From Microbacterium hibisci (GTDB taxonomy: Bacteria > Actinomycetota > Actinomycetes > Actinomycetales > Microbacteriaceae): a stretch of 64,000 nucleotides of DNA. A program made the translations under genes and the position numbers. The stretch spans positions 539,099 to 603,098 of the forward strand of contig NZ_JADIJC010000002.1 of NCBI RefSeq assembly GCF_015278255.1. Reading direction: 5' to 3'. Position 1 is the stretch's first letter, and each line of letters opens with the position of its first letter. The notes under the pieces are model-generated. The model was not told the origin of the DNA and made no database searches. It saw nothing but the letters and a program-made list of their open reading frames with translations. This document shows positions 33,525-41,531 of this stretch, in pieces.

Positions 33525-34768
33525 GAGATCAGCATGACATCGACGACGTCGCCGGCGGCGACGGCCTCGACCTCGGCGGGAACGACCGCGTACGCCTCGG
33601 CGCGGCCGAGGCCTCCGGCCAGGTGGGAACCTCCCGACGTCGCCGGGCCGACGCGCCACCCACGCGGATCGGAACGGTCGATGACGACGGGAAGATACTG
33701 GCGGCGGTCGGGAGGCGTGCGCCACGCGGATGCCGCGGGCAGAGCCATGACGGGCCTCTCCAGGGTGCGACGGCCCTGCAGCTGCAGCAGCGCGGGGCGC
33801 ACGAAGACCTCGAACGACACGGCGGCGCTGACCGGATTGCCCGGCAGGCCGAACAGCAGCGCCCCGTTGTCGTGGAGGCGGCCGAAGCCCTGCGGCTTGC
33901 CGGGCTGCATGGCCACCTTCGAGAACACCATGGTGCGCGCCAGCGTCGTCTTGACCACTTCGTACGCACCGGCGCTCACGCCGCCCGAGAAGACGACGAC
34001 GTCGGCGGCCCGGGGCGAGCCGGCGTCGGTCACCTCGGCGAGCAGCGCGTCGAGTTCGCCGGGCTCGTCGGGCACGCTGGCGCGCCGCACGACCTCGGCG
34101 CCCGCATCCGTCGCGAGCGCCGCGAGCAGCACGCTGTTCGACTCGGGGATCTGGCCTCTGCGCAGGGGCGACCCCGGCTCGACGAGCTCCGAACCGGTCG
34201 AGATGACGGCGACCCGCGGGCGACGCGCCACCACGACCTCCGCCGCGCCGGCCGCGGCGGCGGCTGCGACCTGCAGCGCGCCGAGGAGCGCGCCGGCCGG
34301 CAGGATCTCGTCGCCGACGCGGGCATCCTCCCCGGCGCGGCGGATGTGCGCGCCCTGCGCGCGCGGCGCGCGCAGCACCGAGATCGAGCCGAGGGAGTCG
34401 GCCAGGCCGCCGGCGGTGTCTTCGAACGGCACGATGGCATCGGCGTCCGACGGGACCGGCGAGCCCGTCATGATCCGGGCGGCCTCTCCCCGGTCGAGGG
34501 CGGGGTCGGCGGCGGTGCCGGCCGGCAGGTCGGCGACCACACGGAGGCTGGCGGGGGCGCCGGGGGCGGCATCCGTCACATCCGCGAAGCGCACGGCGAA
34601 GCCGTCCATGGCGGAGTTGTCGAAGACCGGGATGTCGACGGCGGCACGCACCGGTTCGACGAGCGTGCGGCCGTGGGCGTCGGCGAGTTGCACCCGCTCG
34701 CCGGGCAGCGGTGCGGCGGCTGCGAGCACGTCGGCGAGGTGCTCTTCGACAGTGCGCAAGCCGCTCAC
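33521..34768 (-). CDS. moeA: Molybdopterin molybdenumtransferase MoeA
   Basis: A 415-aa protein with FDNSAMDGFAVRF, RIMTGSPVPSDADAIVPFEDT and the cofactor-binding VVFSGGVSAGAYEVVKTTL and GLPGNPVSAAVSFEVFVRPAL motifs. It inserts molybdate into adenylated molybdopterin. The GTG at 34768 overlaps the moeB stop as GTGA and fits the family N-terminus (RTVEEHLADVLAAA); upstream in-frame sequence belongs to the other frame. Second gene in the operon. Confidence 0.94.
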   Translation of the reverse strand: MSGLRTVEEHLADVLAAAAPLPGERVQLADAHGRTLVEPVRAAVDIPVFDNSAMDGFAVRFADVTDAAPGAPASLRVVADLPAGTAADPALDRGEAARIMTGSPVPSDADAIVPFEDTAGGLADSLGSISVLRAPRAQGAHIRRAGEDARVGDEILPAGALLGALQVAAAAAAGAAEVVVARRPRVAVISTGSELVEPGSPLRRGQIPESNSVLLAALATDAGAEVVRRASVPDEPGELDALLAEVTDAGSPRAADVVVFSGGVSAGAYEVVKTTLARTMVFSKVAMQPGKPQGFGRLHDNGALLFGLPGNPVSAAVSFEVFVRPALLQLQGRRTLERPVMALPAASAWRTPPDRRQYLPVVIDRSDPRGWRVGPATSGGSHLAGGLGRAEAYAVVPAEVEAVAAGDVVDVMLIS

Positions 34769-35907
34769 GCGTCGACCGCCGCGATGTCGCGGTTCCACGC
34801 GTCGATGCCGCCGTCGAGGACGGATGCCTCGACCCCGGCGGCGCGCAGCGCCGCGGCCGCGCGCTGCGCACGCATCCCCACCTGGCACACCACGACGACC
34901 GTCGGCGCCTCGACCTGCGACGGGTCGGCGAGCACGTCGCCGAGCGGCAGCAGGGTGGAGCCGGGGATGACGCCGCGCTCGGTCTCGAAGGGCTCACGCA
35001 CGTCGAGCAGCACGGCGCCGGCGCGCTGCGCGGCCAGCGTCTCGGCGGGGGAGAGGTGCGGGATCGCGGAGGCCGGCTGCACGGCGGGTGCCGATGCCCG
35101 CTGCTGCATCGCGGCTGCGGGCGCGGCATCCGTCGTCGCCTCCGCCGGTCGCAACGGCACCTCGTCGGTGCGGCCACGGAGGGCATCGATCACGAGCACG
35201 CGACCGAGGAGCGGCTCGCCGACCCCGGTGAGGAGCTTCACGGCCTCTGTCGACATCAGGGCCCCGACCTGCAGGCACAGCGCGCCGAGCACGCCCACCT
35301 GCGCGCACGAGGGTGCCTCGCGCCCGGCATCCGGCGGGTAGAGATCGGCCAGTCGCACCGGCGTCCGGCCCGCGGGCGGCGCGGACCAGAACACCGTCAC
35401 CTGCGCGTGGAACTCCTGCACGACGCCCCACACCAGCGGCACCCCGAGCTCTTCGCACGCGGCCGCAACGGCCTCGCGGGTCTGGAAGGTGTCGGTGCCG
35501 TCGATCACGACGTGCGCGCCCGCCAGCAGCGCGGTCGCATTGTCGGGGGTCACCCGTTCCTGCACCGGGACGACGCGGGTGGTCGGCGACAGGTCGGCCG
35601 CGATGCGCACGGCCGAATCGACCTTCGCCGCGCCCACGTCGCTCACGCGGTGCATCACCTGGCGCTGGAGATTGGATGCCTCGACACGGTCGTCGTCGAC
35701 CACGGTGATCGTTCCGACGCCCGCGGCCGCGAGTGCCAGCACGACGGGGGAGCCGAGCCCACCGGCCCCGACGACGGCGACGTGCGCGGCCGCGAGGCGG
35801 CGCTGGGCGAGCTCGCCGAAGCCCGCCAGCACACGATGGCGTGCGGTGCGGGTGCGTTCGGCATCGGTGAGCTCGGCGACCGGATCGACGAGCGGGGGAA
35901 TGGCCAT
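34765..35907 (-). CDS. moeB: MoeB/ThiF-type adenylyltransferase with C-terminal rhodanese domain
   Basis: A 380-aa fusion. Residues about 40-270 are a ThiF/MoeB domain (VVGAGGLGSPVVLALAAAGVG; VDDDRVEASNLQRQ; IDGTDTFQTR). Residues about 290-380 are a rhodanese with the active-site loop around Cys341 (VVVVCQVGMRAQRA). It adenylates the MoaD C-terminus and supplies sulfur for thiocarboxylate formation. The CxxC zinc pairs of E. coli MoeB are not seen. It heads the operon from a leaderless promoter. Confidence 0.9.
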   Translation of the reverse strand: MAIPPLVDPVAELTDAERTRTARHRVLAGFGELAQRRLAAAHVAVVGAGGLGSPVVLALAAAGVGTITVVDDDRVEASNLQRQVMHRVSDVGAAKVDSAVRIAADLSPTTRVVPVQERVTPDNATALLAGAHVVIDGTDTFQTREAVAAACEELGVPLVWGVVQEFHAQVTVFWSAPPAGRTPVRLADLYPPDAGREAPSCAQVGVLGALCLQVGALMSTEAVKLLTGVGEPLLGRVLVIDALRGRTDEVPLRPAEATTDAAPAAAMQQRASAPAVQPASAIPHLSPAETLAAQRAGAVLLDVREPFETERGVIPGSTLLPLGDVLADPSQVEAPTVVVVCQVGMRAQRAAAALRAAGVEASVLDGGIDAWNRDIAAVDA

Positions 35908-35913
35908 GCCCTC

Positions 35914-35919
35914 AGGCTA
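35914..35919 (-). promoter_or_regulatory. Leaderless -10 box for the moeB-moeA-moaC-mobA-moaD operon
   Basis: TAGCCT on the - strand, followed by 6 nt (GAGGGC) and the ATG at 35907. Confidence 0.65.
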
Positions 35920-35998
35920 ACCGCGGGGCGGGGAAGTGGGACTCGGCGGGTCCGAAGAGGACATCGGTACTGCCGCGGGCGGATTGGGGGTGGAGGCG

Positions 35999-37315
35999 TC
36001 ATCCCGTCTCGGCGTCGGGCCCGACGTCGGGCTCGGTGTCCGCGTGGGGGGTGACCTCGCGCGCGGAGTCGGCGGGCGCGTTCTGCGCACGGCTCAGCAG
36101 GACGAAGGGCACCGCGACCGCGGAGATGACACCGCTCCAGATCAGCGACGCGCCGTAGCCGCCGACATCCGCCGCCCGTCCGAGCACCGGCTGGAAGACG
36201 ACCCCGCCCGCCGAGCCCATCAGCGAGTCGAACGAGAGCACCGTGGCGCGCTGCTTCGACGGGATCATGTCGTTGAGGTAGGCCCGATGCACCGGGTCGT
36301 CGATCGCCGAGGCGATGCCCCACAGCGCCACCAGCACGACGGCGAACCAGAAGTTGCGCACCAGGCCGAGCCCGAGCAGAACCAGCGCGCTCGACACGGT
36401 CGCCAGCAGGATCGCCGAGGTGCGGCGCCGGAAGAGCTTGCGCACCCAGGGCGCCAGGGTGCCGCCGAGGATCGCGGCGCCCGACAGCAGCGCGGCGGCG
36501 AGGCCGGCGATGGAGTAGGCGTCCTCGTCGCCCCAGAGCTCGAGCAGATACGGCTGAAGGGCGTAGAACACGTAGATGCCGACCCCGGCGGTGAAGGGGC
36601 TCGTGAGCATGAGCCAGCGCACGGGTGGGTCGCCGAGTCCATATCGGACGGATGCCCGCAGAACGCTCCGCGTCGCCTGCAGCGGCTTCTCGCTGCGGTC
36701 GGGCGTGAAGCCGAGGTCGTGCATCAGCAGGGCCGCGACCACCAGCATGAGCAGCAGAATGGCGCCACGGATGACGAACGGGACGCCGAGATCGGTCATC
36801 TGCGCGACCACGCCGCCCAGCACCGAGCCCGCCAGCATCGCGATGCCGCCGACGATCTGCGCGCGCCCGAATACGGTCTCGAGACTGCCCTCGTAGCCGG
36901 TCGCCTTCAAGGCGTCGACCAGCCACGCGTCGACCGCGCCGGAGAAGAAGGTGAAGCCCAGCCCGAGCAGCACCGACACGATCGCCCATGCCCAGAACGG
37001 CGATTCCCAGACCCACAGCAGCCAGTAGAGGATCGTGGTCACGGCGAGGGTGACAGTGCCGAGAAGGTACGACGCCCGGCGACCCACGGTGTCGGCGACG
37101 ACGCCCGTCGGGATCTCGAAGAGGAGCATCCCGGCCGTGAAGAACGCGTTGGCCGAGAAGGCTTCGAGGTTCGACAGGCCGGCGTCGAGCAGGAACAGGG
37201 TGTTGACGCCCCAGATGAACGACGCGGCCAGGGTGTTGCCGAGCATCAGCGTGTAGTACGTGCCCTGCACCCGCCTCGGCGTGGGCAGCGCGCGTACGGC
37301 ACTCGACCTGGACAT
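35999..37315 (-). CDS. MFS transporter
   Basis: A 438-aa MFS protein with about 12 hydrophobic segments. Motif A appears as GVVADTVGRRASY and the sixth-helix region as VHRAYLNDMIPSKQRATVLSFDSL. The pattern resembles the sugar/drug-proton antiporter-like group of Gram-positive MFS proteins. The C-terminal 25 residues are acidic. GAGGCGG lies upstream of the ATG. It stands alone, 90 bp upstream of the moeB promoter but oriented the same way, so no functional link is implied. Substrate unknown. Confidence 0.8.
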   Translation of the reverse strand: MSRSSAVRALPTPRRVQGTYYTLMLGNTLAASFIWGVNTLFLLDAGLSNLEAFSANAFFTAGMLLFEIPTGVVADTVGRRASYLLGTVTLAVTTILYWLLWVWESPFWAWAIVSVLLGLGFTFFSGAVDAWLVDALKATGYEGSLETVFGRAQIVGGIAMLAGSVLGGVVAQMTDLGVPFVIRGAILLLMLVVAALLMHDLGFTPDRSEKPLQATRSVLRASVRYGLGDPPVRWLMLTSPFTAGVGIYVFYALQPYLLELWGDEDAYSIAGLAAALLSGAAILGGTLAPWVRKLFRRRTSAILLATVSSALVLLGLGLVRNFWFAVVLVALWGIASAIDDPVHRAYLNDMIPSKQRATVLSFDSLMGSAGGVVFQPVLGRAADVGGYGASLIWSGVISAVAVPFVLLSRAQNAPADSAREVTPHADTEPDVGPDAETG

Positions 37316-37575
37316 GGCGCACCGCCTCGGTCACGGCATCATGACGACACAGCGACGGTAGTCCTGTGCCGGCACGGCGTCCAGAGGGGTGGGACAGAGC
37401 GCCGGGCGCGGCAGCATCGGCGGCGGGCGTCTGCTTCCGGTCACGACCGCGATGCGGAGACGATCCGGGCCAACCAGAGCGGTTTCCCCGGTCGGCATCC
37501 CTCGTTCTCGGCGCCGCAGACGGTCGGCGGTGGGCGGTCGGCGGTCAGCTGTCGACAGCGTCGCGGAGGCGCCGC

Positions 37576-37581
37576 TATGGT
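37576..37581 (+). promoter_or_regulatory. Leaderless -10 box for the small membrane protein
   Basis: TATGGT followed by 6 nt and a GTG at 37588. The spacing decides the start in favour of this GTG over the ATG at 37603. Confidence 0.5.
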
Positions 37582-37587
37582 GCGGGT

Positions 37588-37938
37588 GTGGGTGAGCAGA
37601 CGATGACGCGCGACCGGCTGACGGCGCTGGCGGCCTGGGCGGTCGGCTTGGCGGCGGGGGCAGCCTGCGCGCTGTGGTGGTACAACTCGCTGTGGGTGCA
37701 GAGCGCCGGGAATCCGATGGCTCTCGATGCGAACGAGAACCTGGCGGCGCTGGCCTGGGTGGTGGGCTGGCTGCTGATCGCCTGCGCCGCGTGCCTGTCG
37801 GCCGTCGTCCTCGTTCGCGCGATCCGGCGGAGCGCCTCACGACGCCCCATCCTCGACAGCGTGGCCCTCGGGGTGACCCTGCTCCTGCTCGTGGGCGCGG
37901 TGATGTCGGCGCCGCTGTGGGGATCCGCGTCCGGCTGA
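37588..37938 (+). CDS. Small membrane protein, three hydrophobic segments
   Basis: A 116-aa protein not assigned to a named family. Three hydrophobic stretches are visible: LAAWAVGLAAGAACALWW, LAWVVGWLLIACAACLSAVVLV and SVALGVTLLLLVGAVMSAPLW, joined by short basic loops. The start is GTG 37588 by promoter spacing; ATG 37603 is an alternative. It stands alone between an MFS gene and a nuclease remnant. Function unknown. Confidence 0.55.
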   Translation: MGEQTMTRDRLTALAAWAVGLAAGAACALWWYNSLWVQSAGNPMALDANENLAALAWVVGWLLIACAACLSAVVLVRAIRRSASRRPILDSVALGVTLLLLVGAVMSAPLWGSASG

Positions 37939-37988
37939 CGCCCTTCGGCCACGCGGCGCCCGCTCCGTCCCACGGCGCAGGGGCGGCG

Positions 37989-37994
37989 TAGGGT
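37989..37994 (+). promoter_or_regulatory. -10-like box before the nuclease remnant
   Basis: TAGGGT followed by 6 nt and the ATG at 38001. It has the same geometry as active leaderless promoters nearby. Confidence 0.4.
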
Positions 37995-38000
37995 GCGGGC

Positions 38001-38264
38001 ATGCGAGAGTTCGGGCCGCTCGCCGACATCGCCGACGACACCTGGGAGCTCGGCGGCGGGGATCCCGCTGCCGTCACCCTCAGTGCGGCCGTGCCCTTCG
38101 CCCCGCGCGACGCGACGAAGCAGCTCGACCGGCGCATCGATCACATCCTCGTGAGCAGGGGATCCGGCGTCTCCGCCCGCAGTGCGTTCACTGTGGACGC
38201 ACCCGTGGGCGGCGTGTATCCGTCGGACCACTTCCCGGTGGTGGCGGATGTCGAGTGGGGGTAG
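38001..38264 (+). pseudogene. C-terminal remnant of an endonuclease/exonuclease/phosphatase-family protein
   Basis: An 87-aa frame containing only the last motifs of the EEP family: LDRRIDHILVS and YPSDHFPVVADVEW, which carry the catalytic Asp and His of these metal-dependent phosphodiesterases. Full-length members have about 250-300 residues, and the N-terminal metal-binding and Asn motifs are absent from the preceding sequence in any frame I could read. It is most likely a truncated relic. It may still be transcribed, since a -10-like box precedes its ATG. Confidence 0.65.
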
Positions 38265-38272
38265 CCCGCCCG

Positions 38273-38773
38273 TCAGGAATTCGCGAGCGACTTCGCCATG
38301 TGGAAGTTTGTCATCTGCACGCCCCCGGTGACGGGGTGCTGCTCGGCGACGACCTGAAACCCGGCTCGCTCGAAGAACGGTCGCGCCGTGATGCTCACGT
38401 CAGCGGTGAGCCGGCTGGCGCCGGCGTCTCGCGCTCGTTGTTCCAGAGTGGTCAGGAGCGTTCGAGCCACGCCTCGACGTGCGTGCGTCGGTGAGACGAA
38501 CATCATGTCGATGTAGCCGGTCTCAGCGACGTCAGAGAAGCCGACGACCTCGCCGCCGATCACAGCGACGTAGGTGTTGCGGCTCTTCCGCGCCGCATCC
38601 CATTCGGTGAGGTTCCGGCGATCGGGCCGCGCCCACGCCTGCACCTGTTCTGGCGAATAGTCGGCTGCGGCGGTCTCGGTGATCGCCGCGAGGAAGATCG
38701 TCAGGGTTGCCCGCGCGTCCTCGGCTCGGTAGCTGCGGACGCGCGGGCGCGCGGGCTCGAAGTCGTCGCTCAT
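38273..38773 (-). CDS. GNAT-family N-acetyltransferase
   Basis: A 166-aa GNAT protein. The fold is visible as VAVIGGEVVGFSDV (strands 2-3), IDMMFVSPTHARRGVARTLLTTLEQRA (acetyl-CoA-binding motif A, with RRGVA) and ARPFFERAGFQVV (motif B). It resembles YafP-like acetyltransferases. The substrate cannot be inferred. A CACAGT box lies 6 nt before the ATG. Confidence 0.85.
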   Translation of the reverse strand: MSDDFEPARPRVRSYRAEDARATLTIFLAAITETAAADYSPEQVQAWARPDRRNLTEWDAARKSRNTYVAVIGGEVVGFSDVAETGYIDMMFVSPTHARRGVARTLLTTLEQRARDAGASRLTADVSITARPFFERAGFQVVAEQHPVTGGVQMTNFHMAKSLANS

Positions 38774-38980
38774 GTCTCCACTGTGTCAGCAACCGCCGGG
38801 CGGGCACCCCGGGCTGCGGTTGCCGCCGCGCCCCCGCGCGTCGGTACGCATCGGACCTCACTTCGCTCGGTCTCCGTCGCCACCAGTTCCTCCACATCCG
38901 TCCGGTCCGAATCGGCCGCCGGCTCCTGTCGCCGTCGCAGGCTCCTGCGGTCGCTGTCCCAATCGATCGGCGAGCGGACG

Positions 38981-38986
38981 TAGGGT
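38981..38986 (+). promoter_or_regulatory. Leaderless -10 box for the reductase fusion gene
   Basis: TAGGGT followed by 6 nt and a GTG at 38993 in frame. This spacing selects 38993 over the GTG at 38987 and the ATG at 39002. Confidence 0.55.
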
Positions 38987-38992
38987 GTGCGT

Positions 38993-39703
38993 GTGTCGGT
39001 CATGACGACGGTCAGAAGCGCGCTGGGCGCCGCGTTGCTGGTCAACGCCGTGCCGCACGGCGTCAGCGGCGTGCAGGGCAGGCCGTTTCCCAGCCCGTTC
39101 GCCGATCCTCCAGGCGTCGGCATGTCGTCGCCGCGCGTGAACGTCGCCTGGAGCGCGGCGAACGCGATCGCCGGCGCACTGCTTCTGCGGCGCGGCATCC
39201 GTTCGCGAAGCGAGGCCGTGGCTGCGGCCGCCGGTGCCGTCGCGATGGCCGTTGTGATCTCGTACCACTTCGGCGACGTGATGTCAGGGGGCAGAGGTCT
39301 GAGCGGTCTCAGCGCCCCGCGTTCAGGACCCCCGCGCGCGCTGGTGAAGGCGACCGAGCCCATCGCGATGGCGCTCGCCGGACGCCCAGGGGTCCCGCTG
39401 TGGGCGCTCATCCACCATCGCGGACGCAAGAGCGGTGCCGACTACGCGACGCCGGTCGCGGTCGTGCCCACCGTCGACCCCGCCGTCGTGCTGATCGGGC
39501 TGCCGTGGGGGCCGAAGACCAACTGGGCCCGCAACGTCGTCGCGGCGGGCACGGCCGATCTCACATCGAAGGGCGCCGAGCTGCGCGTCGTCGAACCTCG
39601 GATCGTCGAGCCGGGCGAAGCGGCGGCAGTGGCGAAGCCCTTCTTCCGTTTCGTCGTGAAGCGGATGCCGGCGGCCATCGTCCTGCGACGGACCACGGGG
39701 TAG
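38993..39703 (+). CDS. Membrane segment region fused to an F420-type nitroreductase-like domain
   Basis: A 236-aa protein in two parts. Residues 1-100 form a small membrane domain (ALGAALLVNAVPHGVSGVQG; SAANAIAGALLL; AAAAGAVAMAVVISYHFGDV). Residues about 115-236 form a DUF385/Ddn-like split barrel (LWALIHHRGRKSGADYATPVAVV; VLIGLPWGPKTNWARNVVAAG). The reductase part would use a deazaflavin or similar cofactor at the membrane surface. This arrangement is unusual compared with the stand-alone member at 24139. No partner gene is evident. Confidence 0.65.
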   Translation: MSVMTTVRSALGAALLVNAVPHGVSGVQGRPFPSPFADPPGVGMSSPRVNVAWSAANAIAGALLLRRGIRSRSEAVAAAAGAVAMAVVISYHFGDVMSGGRGLSGLSAPRSGPPRALVKATEPIAMALAGRPGVPLWALIHHRGRKSGADYATPVAVVPTVDPAVVLIGLPWGPKTNWARNVVAAGTADLTSKGAELRVVEPRIVEPGEAAAVAKPFFRFVVKRMPAAIVLRRTTG

Positions 39704-39709
39704 CGGTGG

Positions 39710-40087
39710 TCAGCGGCTCGGGGCCAGGCGAAGCGTCGATGCGGCGGCTTCCGCCGTGACCATGCTGCGGGCGGCGAGCTCCCCGTACTTCGCGCGGTAC
39801 GCGGCGTCGACGGTCGCCGCCTGCTCATCGCCGACCGCCGTGACAGTCACCTCGAGCGGAGAGTCCTCGACCCGGATGCGCGCGATCCCGGACCTGACCG
39901 CGCCGCCGTACCAGCCGGTCTCGCGCCGGTGCCACGTGCGAACGAAGACCTCCGCCCGCGCGACGACGACCCAGATCGGCGTCCAGTGCGTGAGACCACC
40001 GTCGCGGCGGGGTGCCGACACCTCGATCTCGATCGCGGTGGCGAGAACCCGCAGCTGCTCCGGCGTCCACACCGAGCCCTCCGGCAT
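39710..40087 (-). CDS. DUF2255 family protein
   Basis: A 125-aa protein matching the DUF2255 pattern: LTHWTPIWVVVARAEVFVRTW, GWYGGAVRSGIARIRV and DAAYRAKYGELAARSMVTAEAAASTLRLAP. The domain resembles pyridoxamine-oxidase-like or nitroreductase barrels and is often found near redox genes. It converges on the reductase fusion with a 6-bp gap. Function unknown. Confidence 0.75.
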   Translation of the reverse strand: MPEGSVWTPEQLRVLATAIEIEVSAPRRDGGLTHWTPIWVVVARAEVFVRTWHRRETGWYGGAVRSGIARIRVEDSPLEVTVTAVGDEQAATVDAAYRAKYGELAARSMVTAEAAASTLRLAPSR

Positions 40088-40416
40088 CGGTCAGCGCCTC
40101 AGCTCGCCGAGCGCGGCGAAACGCGATGCGTTCGAGGTCATGTGCGCCATTCTCGACCGCAGCCCGCGTCATCGCCACACCCGGTCGCAACCCGCATCGG
40201 CGGCCTCACTCGCGGCGGCGCGAGCCCCTCCTGCGTGAGTGGCGGGCGCTCACGCGCATCAGTCAGATCGGGGGAGAGGGATCCGTGACGAAGGGGCTCG
40301 GTGCGACCATTTCAACCGTCCGGCGCAGCGGCGCCGGCTTGTCCGCCCGCGGCGCGCAGGCTCCTCGCCCTCGACCGCCTCGACGATGCGTTTGACCACC
40401 TCACGGCGGACAGGCG
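40088..40416. other. Intergenic region without a supportable gene
   Basis: About 330 bp. Short frames on both strands look protein-like in places (for example RRLLALDRLDDAFDHLTADR on the + strand near 40360-40420) but lack a start, a complete domain and a ribosome-binding site. It may be gene debris. Confidence 0.4.
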
Positions 40417-41340
40417 TCAGGCGGCTCCGCGCTCGAGGCGCTCGCGCAACCAGTCGCGGGCGGTGGCGAGGAGGTCGCGCGCCATCGGGCTGTCGGACGC
40501 CCACGCCTCGAATCCGTGCGGCGCGGCGTTGACCACCTCGACGGTGACGTCGGTGCCCGCCGCACTCAGCCGGTTCGCGTACTCGATGTCTTCGTCGTGG
40601 AACAGCTCGATGTCGGACGTGTAGATCCAGGTCGGCGGCATGCCCGCGAGCTCCTCGCGGCGTGCGGCAGCCGCGTACGGCGGGAGCGACTCGGCACCGA
40701 CGGCCGTGCCGAGATACGACCGCCAGCCGACGAGGTTCGAGCGGTTGCTCCAGATGAAGTGGTTCACGGCGTCGTGATCGCGCTCGGCCGCAGTGCGGTC
40801 GTCGAGCATGGGGCAGAACAGCCATTGCGCCGCGACCGCGTCGCCGGCGTCGATCGCGCGCTGCACGAGGCTCGCCGCGAGCCCGCCACCCGCGCTCTGC
40901 CCGCCGATCGCCAGCCTCTCGCCGTCGAGACCGAGCACTTCGGCGTGCGCACGGAGCCACTGCCATCCGATGAAGCAGTCGTCGATCGCGGCGGGGAACG
41001 GATGCCGCGGCGCAAGCCGATAATCGACAGAGACGATCGTCGTCCCGGTGTCGCGTGCCGTCTCGCCGCAGTGCACGTCGTCCATCGCCGCGGCGCCCAG
41101 CACGAGTCCGCCGCCGTGGATCCACAGCAGGCCCGCGCCCGAGGGTCGTGCAGGGATGTAGACGCGCAGCTTCACGCCGTCGTGGCGCAAGGTGCGGCGT
41201 TCCACCCCGGCGACGCGCTTGCCGGGGATGAGCGGCGACGCGGCCCCTGCCAGCCACCGCACCACGCTGTTCTCGAGGTTCACCGCGGGGGCCTTCTCGG
41301 TCGCGGTCCGCAGTGTCGGGTTCACTGCCGAAATGTCCAT
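40417..41340 (-). CDS. Alpha/beta hydrolase (HSL-type esterase)
   Basis: A 307-aa hydrolase of the hormone-sensitive-lipase group. The oxyanion-hole motif HGGG is at 75-78, the nucleophile Ser149 is in GGQSAGG, the acid is in YTSDIELFHDED, and the catalytic His is in NAAPHGFEAW. It is expected to cleave short-chain esters. The ATG has GGAGC 5 nt upstream. It stands alone; its substrate is unknown. Confidence 0.88.
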   Translation of the reverse strand: MDISAVNPTLRTATEKAPAVNLENSVVRWLAGAASPLIPGKRVAGVERRTLRHDGVKLRVYIPARPSGAGLLWIHGGGLVLGAAAMDDVHCGETARDTGTTIVSVDYRLAPRHPFPAAIDDCFIGWQWLRAHAEVLGLDGERLAIGGQSAGGGLAASLVQRAIDAGDAVAAQWLFCPMLDDRTAAERDHDAVNHFIWSNRSNLVGWRSYLGTAVGAESLPPYAAAARREELAGMPPTWIYTSDIELFHDEDIEYANRLSAAGTDVTVEVVNAAPHGFEAWASDSPMARDLLATARDWLRERLERGAA

Positions 41341-41531
41341 GCCTGCTCCGTTCCAGGACGGTCGTCGTCGAGCCGCCGATTCATCGTAGAGCGTCACCGG
41401 ACACGCGTGTCCTGTACGAGCGGTCTGCCGACTGCACGCCGGACTGGTCTTGCTCCTTGCGCTAGATGATCGACACCGCGCGGAAGACCTCCGGTTCGGC
41501 CCGAGCGGGTCGTCTCCGAAAGCGAGTTCCG

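Noticed and set aside
38774..38992. Small frame MSATAGRAPRAAVAAAP... between the GNAT gene and the reductase fusion
   Set aside because: Arg/Ser-rich sequence without a domain or ribosome-binding site; it overlaps the promoter of the next gene.
41341..41531. tRNA or attachment site near the unknown membrane protein
   Set aside because: No cloverleaf, CCA end or flanking direct repeat could be found by eye.
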